The notes under the pieces were generated by a model. It worked only from the letters and a program-made list of their open reading frames with translations, did no database searches and was not told where the DNA came from. Positions 26,994 through 35,755 of a stretch of DNA of 64,000 bases are shown one piece after another. Made by a program: the position numbers and the translations under genes. Source of the stretch: an uncultured Eubacterium sp. Its GTDB lineage: Bacteria; Bacillota; Clostridia; Lachnospirales; Lachnospiraceae. The stretch lies in contig CAJTXO010000001.1 in NCBI GenBank assembly GCA_910583555.1, positions 248,001 through 312,000 on the forward strand, in the 5' to 3' direction. The stretch's first letter is position 1. Every line of letters begins with the position of its first letter.

Positions 26994-29285
26994 ATGAAAA
27001 TGAAAAAATACGCACCACTACTCCTGCTTTTTCTGCTCACCTGCCTGTTGTTAAACACAGCCAGCGCAGACGCGGCAAAAAGTGTATACCGTGTCGATCG
27101 TTACGGAGAATTGTACGATTATTCGGGCAGTCCGGTCGTTCCGATCCGCAGTAATGTATCCGCCATCGGTCCATACACCTTTTACGGAGTAAAAACAACA
27201 AAATTCACAACCGCCGGAAATCCCTATTTCAAGACGATCAACGGCGCGCTCTACAGCAAGGACGGAACCCTGCTCATCAAATGTCCCTCGGAAAAATCGG
27301 GATCCTTCACCGTGCCGTCTTCGGTAAAAAAGATTGCACATTCCGCTTTCATGGATTGTACCAAATTGACCAGCGTAACGATCCCTGACTCCGTCACCGT
27401 GATGGATGATCGGACCTTTAAGAACTGTTCGCTGTTGAAACGGGTCCGGCTGTCCCGCTATCTCTCTTCTATTCCGAGTGAAGCCTTTTCCGGGTGCAGC
27501 AGTCTGACTGACATCACGATCCCATCCTCGGTCAGCTCCATCAGTTCCAAGGCGTTCTATAACTGCCAGAGTCTGCGCGGCATTTCACTCCCGGACTCCG
27601 TGTCGAAAGTGGGTTCTTCCTGCTTTGCCAACTGTATCAACCTGGGAAAAGTCCGCCTGTCTTCCAAAATGGACGCGGTGGAATACAGTCTTTTCAATAA
27701 CTGTACGGAATTAAAAACGGTGGAGAACACCGGACACATCGAAGAGATCGAAGGAAACGCGTTCCGAAACTGCATCCACCTGAAAACCTTTTCCTATTCC
27801 AACAAACTGGATTCGATCGGCTCCGCCGCTTTCCTCAACTGTCTGGAACTCGGCACGGTCACGATCATGAAAGGAACGAGACACATCGGCTTCAACGCGT
27901 TCAACGGGGCTGCCAGCAAATTTATCGTTGACTCCTCCAATCCCAACTATTCCAGCCGGAACGGAATGCTTCTCAATGAAAAGGGAGAAACGCTCATTCA
28001 GGCGCCGATCAACATGGATGGCGACCTCGACATACCAAAAGGCGTCGTCCGTATTGCTTCCAACGCACTGACCGGCGGACATTTCTCGAGCATCACGATA
28101 CCCGAAGGCGTAACATGGATGCGCATGAACCAGTTTCAGGATTGCGACAATTTAAAATCCATTCATTTCCCGGCATCTCTCAAAACGTTTGTCTATTATT
28201 TTGGTGAAGCCCTGAACCTGAAACACCTGGAGCGGATCGTCGTAGCCAAAGGCAATCCAAACTTCTATTCTCAGGACGGTGTCATGTACTCGTCGGACGG
28301 CGTTTATGTCATCTTTTTCCCGTCCGGAAAAAAAGGAGCCTTTCGTCTACCGCAGACTTGCAAAACCATCGGAGACCGCATGCGGTATAACCGCCTGTCC
28401 TCGATCTCCGTCTCGTCAAACAGTAAATATTTTTCCTCCACCGGCGGCGTTTTGTATGACAGTAAAGGCAGACAGATCGTCTGTTTCCCGATGTCAAAAA
28501 GATCGTATCAGATACCGGCAGGCGTAAAAAATATCAACTATTTGAAGAAGGTAAAAGAAGACCTGAAATGCAAAGCAATTAAAGTATCCTCAAAAAACAA
28601 ATGGTTCTCGTCTAAAGCAGGCGTCGTGTTTGACTCCGACGAAGAGACCCTGGTGTTCTACCCGACCAAAAAGAAGGGCAGCTATAAAATCCCGACGTCC
28701 ACTCAGTATATCGCCGGCGACGCATTTGACGACGCCCACGAACTGACTTCACTGACGATTACGAAAAATGTAAGGCGGAGCCGGTTCAGCACCTTTTATT
28801 TCAGGGATTGTAAAAAGCTGAAATCCATCTCCGTCAATCAGGGAGAGTTGAACTATATCAGCATGAACTTTACGGGATGCGACAAATTGGCCAAACTGAC
28901 CTTCCCGTCCACCATCATGACGACAAACCTGAAAAACCTGCCCACCGGCGTCACGATCCACGGCTGGAAAAATACATATGCCAAAGAAGCCGCGGAAAAC
29001 GCACAGGGCAAATTTGTGAGCCGCGGCACGATTCCAAACGTCGTAACCGGCGCGAGGATCAAGAAGATCATTGACAAGTACCAGCTGTCGTGGAATGCTT
29101 CAAGCGAGGCAAGCGGCTATCAGGTCTACACCTCCTACAGCACCATTAAGGATTTAAAAGGTTCGGGAAGTACTTCCTGCTTCATTCCGGAGAAGTACAG
29201 CGAGAGTACCATTTATATCCGGGCGTATAAAATTGAGAATAAAAAGAAGGTTTATGGGAAGGCGAGATCGCTGGATATAAGTTGA
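26994..29285 (+). CDS. Secreted BspA-like leucine-rich repeat protein
   Basis: 763 residues. A signal peptide (about 1-27, ending ADAAK) is followed by roughly 600 residues of LRR_5 repeats of the BspA type (for example FMDCTKLTSVTIPDSV and FSGCSSLTDITIPSSV) and a C-terminal fibronectin III-like domain (about 675-763). No cell-wall anchor motif is seen. BspA-like proteins in other bacteria bind fibronectin or host cells. The gene is monocistronic, with its own promoter and terminator. It resembles the shorter LRR pair at 13524-16056 only at the level of the repeat family. Confidence 0.85.
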   Translation: MKMKKYAPLLLLFLLTCLLLNTASADAAKSVYRVDRYGELYDYSGSPVVPIRSNVSAIGPYTFYGVKTTKFTTAGNPYFKTINGALYSKDGTLLIKCPSEKSGSFTVPSSVKKIAHSAFMDCTKLTSVTIPDSVTVMDDRTFKNCSLLKRVRLSRYLSSIPSEAFSGCSSLTDITIPSSVSSISSKAFYNCQSLRGISLPDSVSKVGSSCFANCINLGKVRLSSKMDAVEYSLFNNCTELKTVENTGHIEEIEGNAFRNCIHLKTFSYSNKLDSIGSAAFLNCLELGTVTIMKGTRHIGFNAFNGAASKFIVDSSNPNYSSRNGMLLNEKGETLIQAPINMDGDLDIPKGVVRIASNALTGGHFSSITIPEGVTWMRMNQFQDCDNLKSIHFPASLKTFVYYFGEALNLKHLERIVVAKGNPNFYSQDGVMYSSDGVYVIFFPSGKKGAFRLPQTCKTIGDRMRYNRLSSISVSSNSKYFSSTGGVLYDSKGRQIVCFPMSKRSYQIPAGVKNINYLKKVKEDLKCKAIKVSSKNKWFSSKAGVVFDSDEETLVFYPTKKKGSYKIPTSTQYIAGDAFDDAHELTSLTITKNVRRSRFSTFYFRDCKKLKSISVNQGELNYISMNFTGCDKLAKLTFPSTIMTTNLKNLPTGVTIHGWKNTYAKEAAENAQGKFVSRGTIPNVVTGARIKKIIDKYQLSWNASSEASGYQVYTSYSTIKDLKGSGSTSCFIPEKYSESTIYIRAYKIENKKKVYGKARSLDIS

Positions 29286-29333
29286 TGAGGTAAATTAAAC
29301 CTCCGATTGCCCTCAGAAATTAAAACTATAAAG

Positions 29334-29372
29334 AATAGCATCCCCACTTTAGGTAGGGATGCTATTTCTTTT
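29334..29372. terminator. Terminator after the BspA-like gene
   Basis: A perfect 11-base-pair stem (29334-29344 with 29356-29366), 11-base loop, then TCTTTTT on the plus strand. On the minus strand it directly follows the small hydrophobic peptide gene and may end that transcript too. Confidence 0.8.
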
Positions 29373-29433
29373 TGTGAATGTCTATGTAAGACAGTGCCGC
29401 AAATAACACAAGTAATAATGTAAGAACTTCCAT
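29362..29433 (-). CDS. Candidate 23-residue holin-like toxin peptide
   Basis: A 24-codon frame starts MEVLTLLLVLFAALSY and ends in a short basic tail of three lysines. The layout of one hydrophobic helix plus a charged tail matches the putative holin-like toxin peptides of Firmicutes type I toxin-antitoxin systems. Its stop codon lies inside the bidirectional hairpin at 29334-29366. The ribosome binding site is poor and a stable hairpin (29449-29473) precedes it, as is common for such toxins, but these points also fit a chance frame. No antitoxin RNA is evident apart from possible read-through of the opposing terminator. Confidence 0.38.
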   Translation of the reverse strand: MEVLTLLLVLFAALSYIDIHKKK

Positions 29434-29444
29434 ATATACTCAAT

Positions 29445-29473
29445 AAAAGAGCGCCCCCATCTGCGAGGCACTC
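29445..29473 (-). terminator. Terminator of the amino-acid ABC operon
   Basis: Stem 29449-29455 with 29467-29473, followed on the minus strand by TTTT, 13 bases past the ATPase stop. It could alternatively be the 5' structure of the small peptide transcript. Confidence 0.6.
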
Positions 29474-29485
29474 CCTGCTTCCATT

Positions 29486-30310
29486 TTACACCAACACCTT
29501 AGACAAAAACTCCCTCAACCGCGGATTCTTCGGATTGCCAAAAAACTCCTCCGGCGGCTCTTCCTCCAAAATCATACCCTCGTCGATAAACAAAACTTTA
29601 TTCGCCACCTCCCTGGCAAATCCCATTTCGTGTGTGACAATGATCATCGTCATCCCCTCTTCGGCGAGCGATTTCATCAGATCGAGCACCTCTCCGACCA
29701 TCTCCGGGTCTAGCGCACTCGTCGGCTCGTCAAACAGGATCACATCGGGATTCATCGCCAGCGAGCGCACAATGGCCACGCGCTGCTTCTGGCCGCCGGA
29801 CAGCGTGGACGGGTAAACATCCGCCTTATCTTCCATGCCGATGCGGCGCAGGAGCGCCATCGCCTGCTCCCTCGCCTCTTTCACGATTTGCGCCTTACTC
29901 GTCTCCGCGGACGCCTGCCCCTGCCCTTCACGGGCGCGCACCTTGCCAACCCCAAAGTGTTTTCTCCACTTACTCCTCCGCAGTTCCTGACAGCGGACGT
30001 AAACAGGCGCCAGCATAATGTTCTGCAGCACGGTCTTGTTTTGGAAGAGATTAAAGTGCTGGAACACCATTCCCATGTGGCGGCGGTGGATGTTAATGTC
30101 CACGTTCACATCGGCGATATCGACGCCGTTAAAAATGATCTGCCCTCCCGTGGGATCTTCCATGCAGTTCAGACAGCGGAGAAACGTGCTCTTACCGGAA
30201 CCGGACGGCCCCACGACCACGACGATGTCGCCTTTGTTGATCGTCACGTTAATTCCCTTTAACACCTGATTGTCTCCGAAATGTTTTTCCAGATCAATTA
30301 CGTCTATCAC
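29486..30310 (-). CDS. Polar amino acid ABC transporter ATP-binding protein
   Basis: 274 residues from a GTG start inside the end of the permease gene (17-base overlap). It has Walker A GPSGSGKS, signature LSGGQKQRV, Walker B VILFDEPTSALD and the switch motif VTHEMGFAREV of GlnQ/HisP-type ATPases. It is about 30 residues longer than the norm because of a charged insert after LAPVYVRC (about residues 100-140, rich in Lys, Arg, Gln and Ala). It energises uptake with the permease and binding protein upstream. Confidence 0.93.
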   Translation of the reverse strand: MIDVIDLEKHFGDNQVLKGINVTINKGDIVVVVGPSGSGKSTFLRCLNCMEDPTGGQIIFNGVDIADVNVDINIHRRHMGMVFQHFNLFQNKTVLQNIMLAPVYVRCQELRRSKWRKHFGVGKVRAREGQGQASAETSKAQIVKEAREQAMALLRRIGMEDKADVYPSTLSGGQKQRVAIVRSLAMNPDVILFDEPTSALDPEMVGEVLDLMKSLAEEGMTMIIVTHEMGFAREVANKVLFIDEGMILEEEPPEEFFGNPKNPRLREFLSKVLV

Positions 30311-31022
30311 TTTTCCGCAGGCTCCTTTCCATGAGTTTCACCGCAAGGCTGATGAGCATTACGATCACAATGTAAATAACGGCCATGACCAAATAAGGAA
30401 CCATAAATTCATAACTGTTGCTGCCGATGTAATTAAACGCGACATAAAGATCCGCCGCCCCTACAAAACTTACGACCGACGTTTCTTTTACGAGAGTAAT
30501 GAATTCATTTCCCAGTGTAGGAAGGATATTTTTCACTGCCTGCGGGATCACGATCTTCACCATCGTCGTGGCAAAACTCAGGCCGACGGCCCGGCCGGCC
30601 TCCATCTGTCCCTGATCGACGGACTGGATCCCGCTGCGCATGATCTCCGAAATGTAAGCTCCGCTGTTCATGCCGAAGACGAGCACAGATACCTGAACGC
30701 CCGTCAGCTTCAACCCCAATATGGGGAGAAGCACGTAATAGCAGACCAAAAGCTGTACGACCATCGGCGTTCCCCGGAACAGTCCGACATAAAACGAACA
30801 GATCCCGTTGAGGATCCGGGGCAGCCGCTTGTATTTGGGAATAACGCGGACCGTGGCGATCAGCGTGCCGATCAGGATGCCAATGATCAGACCGACAACC
30901 GCGATGATCAGTGTGTTTTTCAAACCCTCCACCACGCGCTGGTACCCGTTCTGATCAATAAATACCTTGATAAACTGATCTACTTTTGCACCAAAATTAT
31001 CCATAAGTCCCTCTCTTATCAA
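30294..31022 (-). CDS. Polar amino acid ABC transporter permease
   Basis: 242 residues with five hydrophobic helices and the HisMQ-family coupling motif EAGRAVGLSFATTMVKIVIPQA, plus FRGTPMVVQL near residue 85. It lies 5 bases after the binding protein gene and overlaps the ATPase gene. As there is only one permease gene, a homodimeric pore is likely. Confidence 0.93.
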   Translation of the reverse strand: MIREGLMDNFGAKVDQFIKVFIDQNGYQRVVEGLKNTLIIAVVGLIIGILIGTLIATVRVIPKYKRLPRILNGICSFYVGLFRGTPMVVQLLVCYYVLLPILGLKLTGVQVSVLVFGMNSGAYISEIMRSGIQSVDQGQMEAGRAVGLSFATTMVKIVIPQAVKNILPTLGNEFITLVKETSVVSFVGAADLYVAFNYIGSNSYEFMVPYLVMAVIYIVIVMLISLAVKLMERSLRKSDRRN

Positions 31023-31027
31023 CTATT

Positions 31028-31870
31028 TTACTGCATCTTATTGATTGCTTCCGTAATACATTTGGCCGGAGCGGAATCAATGATCACATAGTCAATATTT
31101 CCATTCAAAAGATCCTGGACAGCGAGTGAACCATTTTTATATCCGGTCGTTGTCACATCAAACCCTTCGAACTCCCATTCTTCATCACCTTCGCAGTAAC
31201 GCTGCCCGGTCGTTCCGTTCTGGACGCCGATCTTCACACTCTCATCCTTTTTCTTCAGTATTTCCTCCACGCCGGCCGCATCTTCGCACGAGTCAAACTC
31301 CGTATCGTCCGCCTTTACGATCAGGCTTTGGGAAGCATTGTAATAAGATTCTGAAAAATTCACGTATTCTTTCCGATCTTCCTTCACCGTAAGTCCGGCC
31401 ATCGCGATATCGCTCTTGTGCTGGCCGACCGAAAGGCAGACAGCATCAAAATCCATGTTCTGGATCACCAGTTCTTTGCCCAGTCTCTCCGCCAGCGCAG
31501 CGGCAATCTCCATATCAATGCCGTAATAGCTGTCGCCGATCATATATTCAAATGGTTCAAACGAAGCGTTTGTTGCGACTACAAGCTGGTCTTTCGATGA
31601 GTCCAGCGCGGCGGACGTAACCGCTGTCGGTTCCCCGTCGCCAAAATATTTGTTGCAGATCTCATCCAATTTACCGCTACCTTTAAGTTCCTTAATAAAA
31701 TCGTTCGCTTTCTCGAGCAGGTCGTTCTGGTCTTTGTCCACGCCGAACGCATACTCCTCCTGTGTGAGTTCCACATCGATCACTTTTGCCTCTTTGGCAG
31801 ACTCCCCGCATCCGCAGGCCAGCATCGCTGACAGAATGACGACAAGTCCCATCGCTACTAATTTTTTCAC
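31028..31870 (-). CDS. Amino acid-binding lipoprotein with apparent circular permutation
   Basis: The GTG at 31870 has AGGAGG upstream. A lipoprotein signal (SAMLAC) anchors it. In ordinary family 3 solute-binding proteins the chain opens with a segment like LVVATNASFEPFEYM and closes with one like LTQEEYAFGVDKD followed by LLEKANDFIKELK. Here the closing segment comes first (about residues 27-72), joined by a Gly/Thr/Ser linker to the normal opening segment (about 88), and the chain stops after APAKCITEAINKMQ, just where that segment would normally follow. The ligand is probably a polar amino acid. It is the first gene of the importer operon. Confidence 0.85.
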   Translation of the reverse strand: MKKLVAMGLVVILSAMLACGCGESAKEAKVIDVELTQEEYAFGVDKDQNDLLEKANDFIKELKGSGKLDEICNKYFGDGEPTAVTSAALDSSKDQLVVATNASFEPFEYMIGDSYYGIDMEIAAALAERLGKELVIQNMDFDAVCLSVGQHKSDIAMAGLTVKEDRKEYVNFSESYYNASQSLIVKADDTEFDSCEDAAGVEEILKKKDESVKIGVQNGTTGQRYCEGDEEWEFEGFDVTTTGYKNGSLAVQDLLNGNIDYVIIDSAPAKCITEAINKMQ

Positions 31871-31944
31871 CTTACCATTCCTCCTGATTTGCAAATTTGA
31901 GTACCATTATAGCACGTAAAAAGGAATATAGCAAGGTTTTGAGA

Positions 31945-32646
31945 TCAAATCCGGTAAATATCCACTCCGCCAAACCTCACGTTTCCATTGAGAACAAGCG
32001 TCGGCCCCTCTCCAGCGTCCCGGCCGCGCCGGTGCTCATCCACACTGCCAAACATGCAGTCCATGTGATTGGCGATCTGCCAGGACTGCGGCACATAAAG
32101 CTCCACACCGCCAAAATTTACATCCAGCTCTACATATGCCGTTCCATTCTGGATGACCGCATCTTCAAAGCTGACTTCCATTCCTCCGAATTTACAAAAT
32201 AATTTCGCTTTCGTAAAACCATCGGAAGAAATGCTCTTTTTCGTGCCGTTAAACAGGCAGCGCACGACGATCTCATCCCCGCTTATAAATTCACCGCTGC
32301 CATCCAGTACCGCGTCCCGCTTTCCCCGGCGGAATTTCCTGGCCTGGCTTCCGAAGATCATGTCGAGCCCGATCGTTCCAAGCAGCGCCGCCACGAGCAC
32401 CGGCCAGGGCGTGATCACTGTGAGGTTCCATTCCCGGCTGAACAAGATCGCGAGTATTGCCAGCGAAAACAATATGCCGCCAAACTCGATCCGTACGAGA
32501 GAGCGCACGAAAACGACCACGCACACGACTGCGACCGCCAGTCTGACGATATTGACATCCGGCAGAAAACCAAGACGGTGGATGATGATATAAACGCCCG
32601 CCAACAATAGGATTACACCCCAAAAGACATTATTATTTTTTTTCAT
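31945..32646 (-). CDS. LiaF-like membrane protein
   Basis: Start at 32646 after GGAGG. 233 residues: four hydrophobic helices in the first 100 residues (DUF5668-type), then a soluble beta domain like the C-terminal part of LiaF (cell wall-active antibiotic response), with LFCKFGGMEVSFEDA and VNFGGVELYVP. LiaF represses the LiaRS system in Bacillus by contacting the kinase. No LiaRS lies here, but a VanRS-like pair is 2.4 kb away. It ends a three-gene PadR-led operon. Confidence 0.75.
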   Translation of the reverse strand: MKKNNNVFWGVILLLAGVYIIIHRLGFLPDVNIVRLAVAVVCVVVFVRSLVRIEFGGILFSLAILAILFSREWNLTVITPWPVLVAALLGTIGLDMIFGSQARKFRRGKRDAVLDGSGEFISGDEIVVRCLFNGTKKSISSDGFTKAKLFCKFGGMEVSFEDAVIQNGTAYVELDVNFGGVELYVPQSWQIANHMDCMFGSVDEHRRGRDAGEGPTLVLNGNVRFGGVDIYRI

Positions 32647-32676
32647 CGTTACCTCCATTCATCAGATCATAAAACG

Positions 32677-34497
32677 CTATTTGTCAGAAATTTCAATATT
32701 ACCCAGGTCAACCTCTACCGTCATCGTGCACTTCTCCGGCACCGGGACAGTCTCTTCATCTGTCTGCGTCAATTGCCGGGACTGCGCCTGTACCTGATAG
32801 GAACTTCCCTGCTTTTTATCGTTCACTTCTACCTCACCCAGATCTACGTCAAGATCCATATCATAGCAGTCAAGCGGAATCCTGGACTGCAGGTTGGAAA
32901 AGTTTCCGGCATTCACATCCGCCTTCAGGCCGTAAAACGAACTCTTCCTGAATTCAATATTCCCCGCGTCCACATCGATCTCATTTTGGGCGCCAAACAC
33001 ACAGTCGTCCCCTTCCACATTCCCGGCATTGACGTCCAGCATCAGACTTTCGGAATAAAGCCCGTTCATTATCACATTCCCGGCGTCCACGTCCAGTACC
33101 AGATTGTTGGAATAAAGCCCGTTCAACATCACATTCCCGGCATTGACATCCACGGAAAAGCACAGTTCTTCTCCATTCTGTTCCACACACAGTTCTTCCG
33201 GAATGCGTATCGTTACGGATCGTTTGTACGCCCCGCGCCCCCATCCAAACAGATGAAAATGGACGCCGAACCAGCCATCTCTCGGCTCACTGATCTCAAG
33301 TATCCCATCCGCCAATTTCACCTGCGGAATATCGCGCTTATCCCTGCCGGCATAAGAAAATTCAATCTGATCCACTGCTGCTCGTTCGATATGAAGGTCA
33401 CACAGATCCAAATCGACCATAACCTCGTCCACGTCTGCCACCTCATACCGTTCTTCCACGTTCGCATTGTCACCGTCTCCGGAAACAGGAATGAGAAATC
33501 CTATCAACAGGCTTATTCCCGTTAAAATGGCACACACGACGATAATGATAACGGCCATCGGCAGCCACATCCTGCTCCGCCCGCTCCCGCGGCCGCTCAT
33601 CCATGCCTGTTTCTCCCCGCCGCTGTTTTTTACCGCTTTCATAAGCTCCGTATAACGATTTCCCACACTGGCCGACAGCACGATCAGGCACACTCCGGTG
33701 CCCACGATCATCAGGACGCTGGCGTCCATGATCTCCCGCAGGAACAGGTTGCTGAAACGGTTTACGCTGGATGGCACAACGCTCACGATACAGAGAACGA
33801 TCCCCGTTACGCGCAGCCAGAATCTTCTCTGCTCATCCTTGTCTCTTTTCTGCTCCACAAGGTTCTGTGCTTTTTCATCCAATGAGATCCCGTACTTCGC
33901 CACATTTCCGTAAGGTTTCCGCAGATGCGACGCCGTACAGAACAGAACGACCGCGATCGCCACGAAAAAGAACAGGATGCTGCTGCCGCACGCGTCAGCC
34001 ACACCAGCCGACACATAGTTCTCCGCCGCCGCTCCTTCCATGACGCTGCTCACATAGGGCGACCAGATGCAGAGGGCCACACCAAACGCGACACAGAGCG
34101 CGTGCTTCCAGGCATATTTTAGATAATCCTTCGCCTCGCTGAACGTCCACTCGTACTGCTGTTTCGGCGGAGCCTGATACCTTGGCCTGCTCTCGCGGTT
34201 TCTGGCCGCTCCGCCTCCTGCAGCAGAGGAACGCCCTTCCGCCCCGTGTGCACTGTATCCCTGCTCTTCCTCCTTTCTCAGATAGTCCTTGATCCCCAGC
34301 TCCTCTGCCAGTTCTTCCAAATTTCCAAATTCGGATATGACGATTCCTACCGCTTCTTTCTCTGATTTCCCCTCAGAAACCAGTTCATCGTACTTATCCT
34401 CCATCATTTCCAAAAGCGCTGCCTTCGCCCGCAGTACTTCCGGGGTTTCCGGCAGGCTTATAAACAAGTTATGCAGATACTCTCTAATCGCTTCCAT
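32677..34497 (-). CDS. HAAS/DUF4097 membrane protein of a PadR-linked envelope module
   Basis: Start at 34497 after AAGGAGGG. 606 residues: an N-terminal HAAS/permease-prefix helical domain (about 1-75), a Ser/Gly/Arg linker, four or five membrane helices (about 125-340), and a DUF4097-type extracellular beta domain (about 355-590). Within it the unit NGLYSxxLxLDVxAGNV recurs as in a beta-helix. HAAS proteins are commonly paired with PadR regulators, as here (15 bases separate them). The role is probably sensing or responding to envelope stress; no enzyme activity is evident. Confidence 0.75.
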   Translation of the reverse strand: MEAIREYLHNLFISLPETPEVLRAKAALLEMMEDKYDELVSEGKSEKEAVGIVISEFGNLEELAEELGIKDYLRKEEEQGYSAHGAEGRSSAAGGGAARNRESRPRYQAPPKQQYEWTFSEAKDYLKYAWKHALCVAFGVALCIWSPYVSSVMEGAAAENYVSAGVADACGSSILFFFVAIAVVLFCTASHLRKPYGNVAKYGISLDEKAQNLVEQKRDKDEQRRFWLRVTGIVLCIVSVVPSSVNRFSNLFLREIMDASVLMIVGTGVCLIVLSASVGNRYTELMKAVKNSGGEKQAWMSGRGSGRSRMWLPMAVIIIVVCAILTGISLLIGFLIPVSGDGDNANVEERYEVADVDEVMVDLDLCDLHIERAAVDQIEFSYAGRDKRDIPQVKLADGILEISEPRDGWFGVHFHLFGWGRGAYKRSVTIRIPEELCVEQNGEELCFSVDVNAGNVMLNGLYSNNLVLDVDAGNVIMNGLYSESLMLDVNAGNVEGDDCVFGAQNEIDVDAGNIEFRKSSFYGLKADVNAGNFSNLQSRIPLDCYDMDLDVDLGEVEVNDKKQGSSYQVQAQSRQLTQTDEETVPVPEKCTMTVEVDLGNIEISDK

Positions 34498-34511
34498 CAA
34501 AATTCCCTCCT

Positions 34512-34832
34512 TCACACTACAAATCGGTCAATGACATCCTTCGTTACGTCCCATTCCTCGCACTTTTGCCGGTAATACTCCTCACCGGCGTCGGTGATCT
34601 TGTAATAAGTCCTCCGCTTCCCGCCCGTCTCATCTCCATAAAACGATTCAATGTAGCCGTTCTTCTCCATCCTCGAAAAAGCGGAGTACAGCGTCGTCTC
34701 TTTTATGATATACTTTTCCTCTGAAATCTGCCGGATCTCTTTTGAAATCTCGTAACCATAAGAAGGCGCATTTCGCAACAGATACAGGATAATGGTGTCA
34801 TTATATCCGCGTATTACGTCACTGCTTATCAT
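34512..34832 (-). CDS. PadR-family transcriptional regulator
   Basis: 106 residues forming a PadR winged helix with the motifs LLRNAPSYGYEISKEI, TLYSAFSRMEKNGYIESF and the C-terminal dimer helix. PadR proteins repress their own operon and release DNA on a ligand or envelope signal. The gene starts the operon PadR - HAAS/DUF4097 - LiaF-like and lies directly after a promoter embraced by a perfect inverted repeat. Confidence 0.92.
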   Translation of the reverse strand: MISSDVIRGYNDTIILYLLRNAPSYGYEISKEIRQISEEKYIIKETTLYSAFSRMEKNGYIESFYGDETGGKRRTYYKITDAGEEYYRQKCEEWDVTKDVIDRFVV

Positions 34833-34895
34833 ACATTTTCCTCCTTTCCCGGAAAAAACAGGGTTTTCGACGTATTACGTCAGTCGTAGTACTTC

Positions 34896-34936
34896 TGTCG
34901 TAGTAATAATATATCACAATTACTACGACAGGTCAA
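34896..34936 (-). promoter_or_regulatory. padR operon promoter with overlapping operator
   Basis: Minus-strand TTGACC (34936-34931), 17 bases, TATATT (34913-34908). A perfect 12-base inverted repeat (TGTCGTAGTAAT, 34896-34907; mirrored at 34919-34930) brackets the -10. A further GTCGTAGTA copy (34883-34891) and a 13-base palindrome GACGTATTACGTC (34869-34881) lie downstream toward the gene. This is a plausible autoregulatory PadR operator. Confidence 0.7.
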
Positions 34937-34986
34937 GTAGTTTCTACAAAACTTGAGTCTCCGAAAAAGTTGGGTTTCCGCGAAAC

Positions 34987-35015
34987 TTGTAATCTTCTGC
35001 TACTTAGAGTATAAT
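34987..35015 (+). promoter_or_regulatory. Promoter of the VanRS-like pair
   Basis: TTGTAA (34987-34992), 17 bases, TATAAT (35010-35015). Just upstream, three roughly 16-base-spaced copies of an AAACTTG/AAAGTTG element (34948-34990) could be response-regulator sites. Confidence 0.6.
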
Positions 35016-35050
35016 GGGATTTCAGGAAGATAAGGAGAACTACGATTGCT

Positions 35051-35755
35051 ATGGACCAAAATATACTTGTCGTTGATGACGAACAGGAGATCGCCGACCT
35101 ACTTGAAGTGTATCTCAAAAATGACGGCTACCGCGTATTCAAATTTTACAATGGCACCGATGCCCTGTCTTGTATCAAAACCACCCGGATCGATCTCGCT
35201 ATTTTAGACGTTATGCTTCCGGATCTCGACGGCTTTCATCTCTGCCAGAAGATCCGCGAAAAATACTTTTACCCGATCATCATGCTCACCGCCAAAGTGG
35301 AAGATGGAGATAAGATCATGGGACTGACGCTCGGAGCGGACGATTATATTACCAAACCATTTAATCCACTGGAAGTAACGGCCCGGGTAAAAACACAGCT
35401 GCGGCGCTATACCCGCTACAACCACGCCGCCGACGCGGCTGGCACCGCCGCAAGCGACGCGGAATATGACATCCGGGGCCTCACCATTAACAGGGATACC
35501 CACAAATGTACGCTGTTCGGAGAGGAAATCAGCCTGACTCCGATCGAGTTTTCCATCTTATGGTATCTATGTGAAAACAGGGGAAAAGTCATTCCGTCCG
35601 AACAATTATTTGAACATGTATGGGAAGAAAAATTTCTCGACAATAACAATACCGTGATGGCGCACATCGGCAGACTGCGGGAAAAATTGAAAGAACCCGC
35701 GCGCAAACCAAAATTTATAAAAACCGTATGGGGGGTTGGCTATACTATTGAATAA
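35051..35755 (+). CDS. OmpR-family response regulator, VanR-like
   Basis: 234 residues: receiver domain (acidic pair Asp9/Asp10, phospho-acceptor Asp53 in LAILDVMLPD, Lys in TKPFNP) and a C-terminal winged helix (about 135-232). The opening DQNILVVDDEQEIADLLEVY is of the VanR type seen in vancomycin-resistance regulators. No vanA/B/G ligase, vanX, vanY or vanT gene lies within the window, so a resistance role cannot be claimed. It overlaps the kinase gene by about 20 bases. Confidence 0.88.
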   Translation: MDQNILVVDDEQEIADLLEVYLKNDGYRVFKFYNGTDALSCIKTTRIDLAILDVMLPDLDGFHLCQKIREKYFYPIIMLTAKVEDGDKIMGLTLGADDYITKPFNPLEVTARVKTQLRRYTRYNHAADAAGTAASDAEYDIRGLTINRDTHKCTLFGEEISLTPIEFSILWYLCENRGKVIPSEQLFEHVWEEKFLDNNNTVMAHIGRLREKLKEPARKPKFIKTVWGVGYTIE

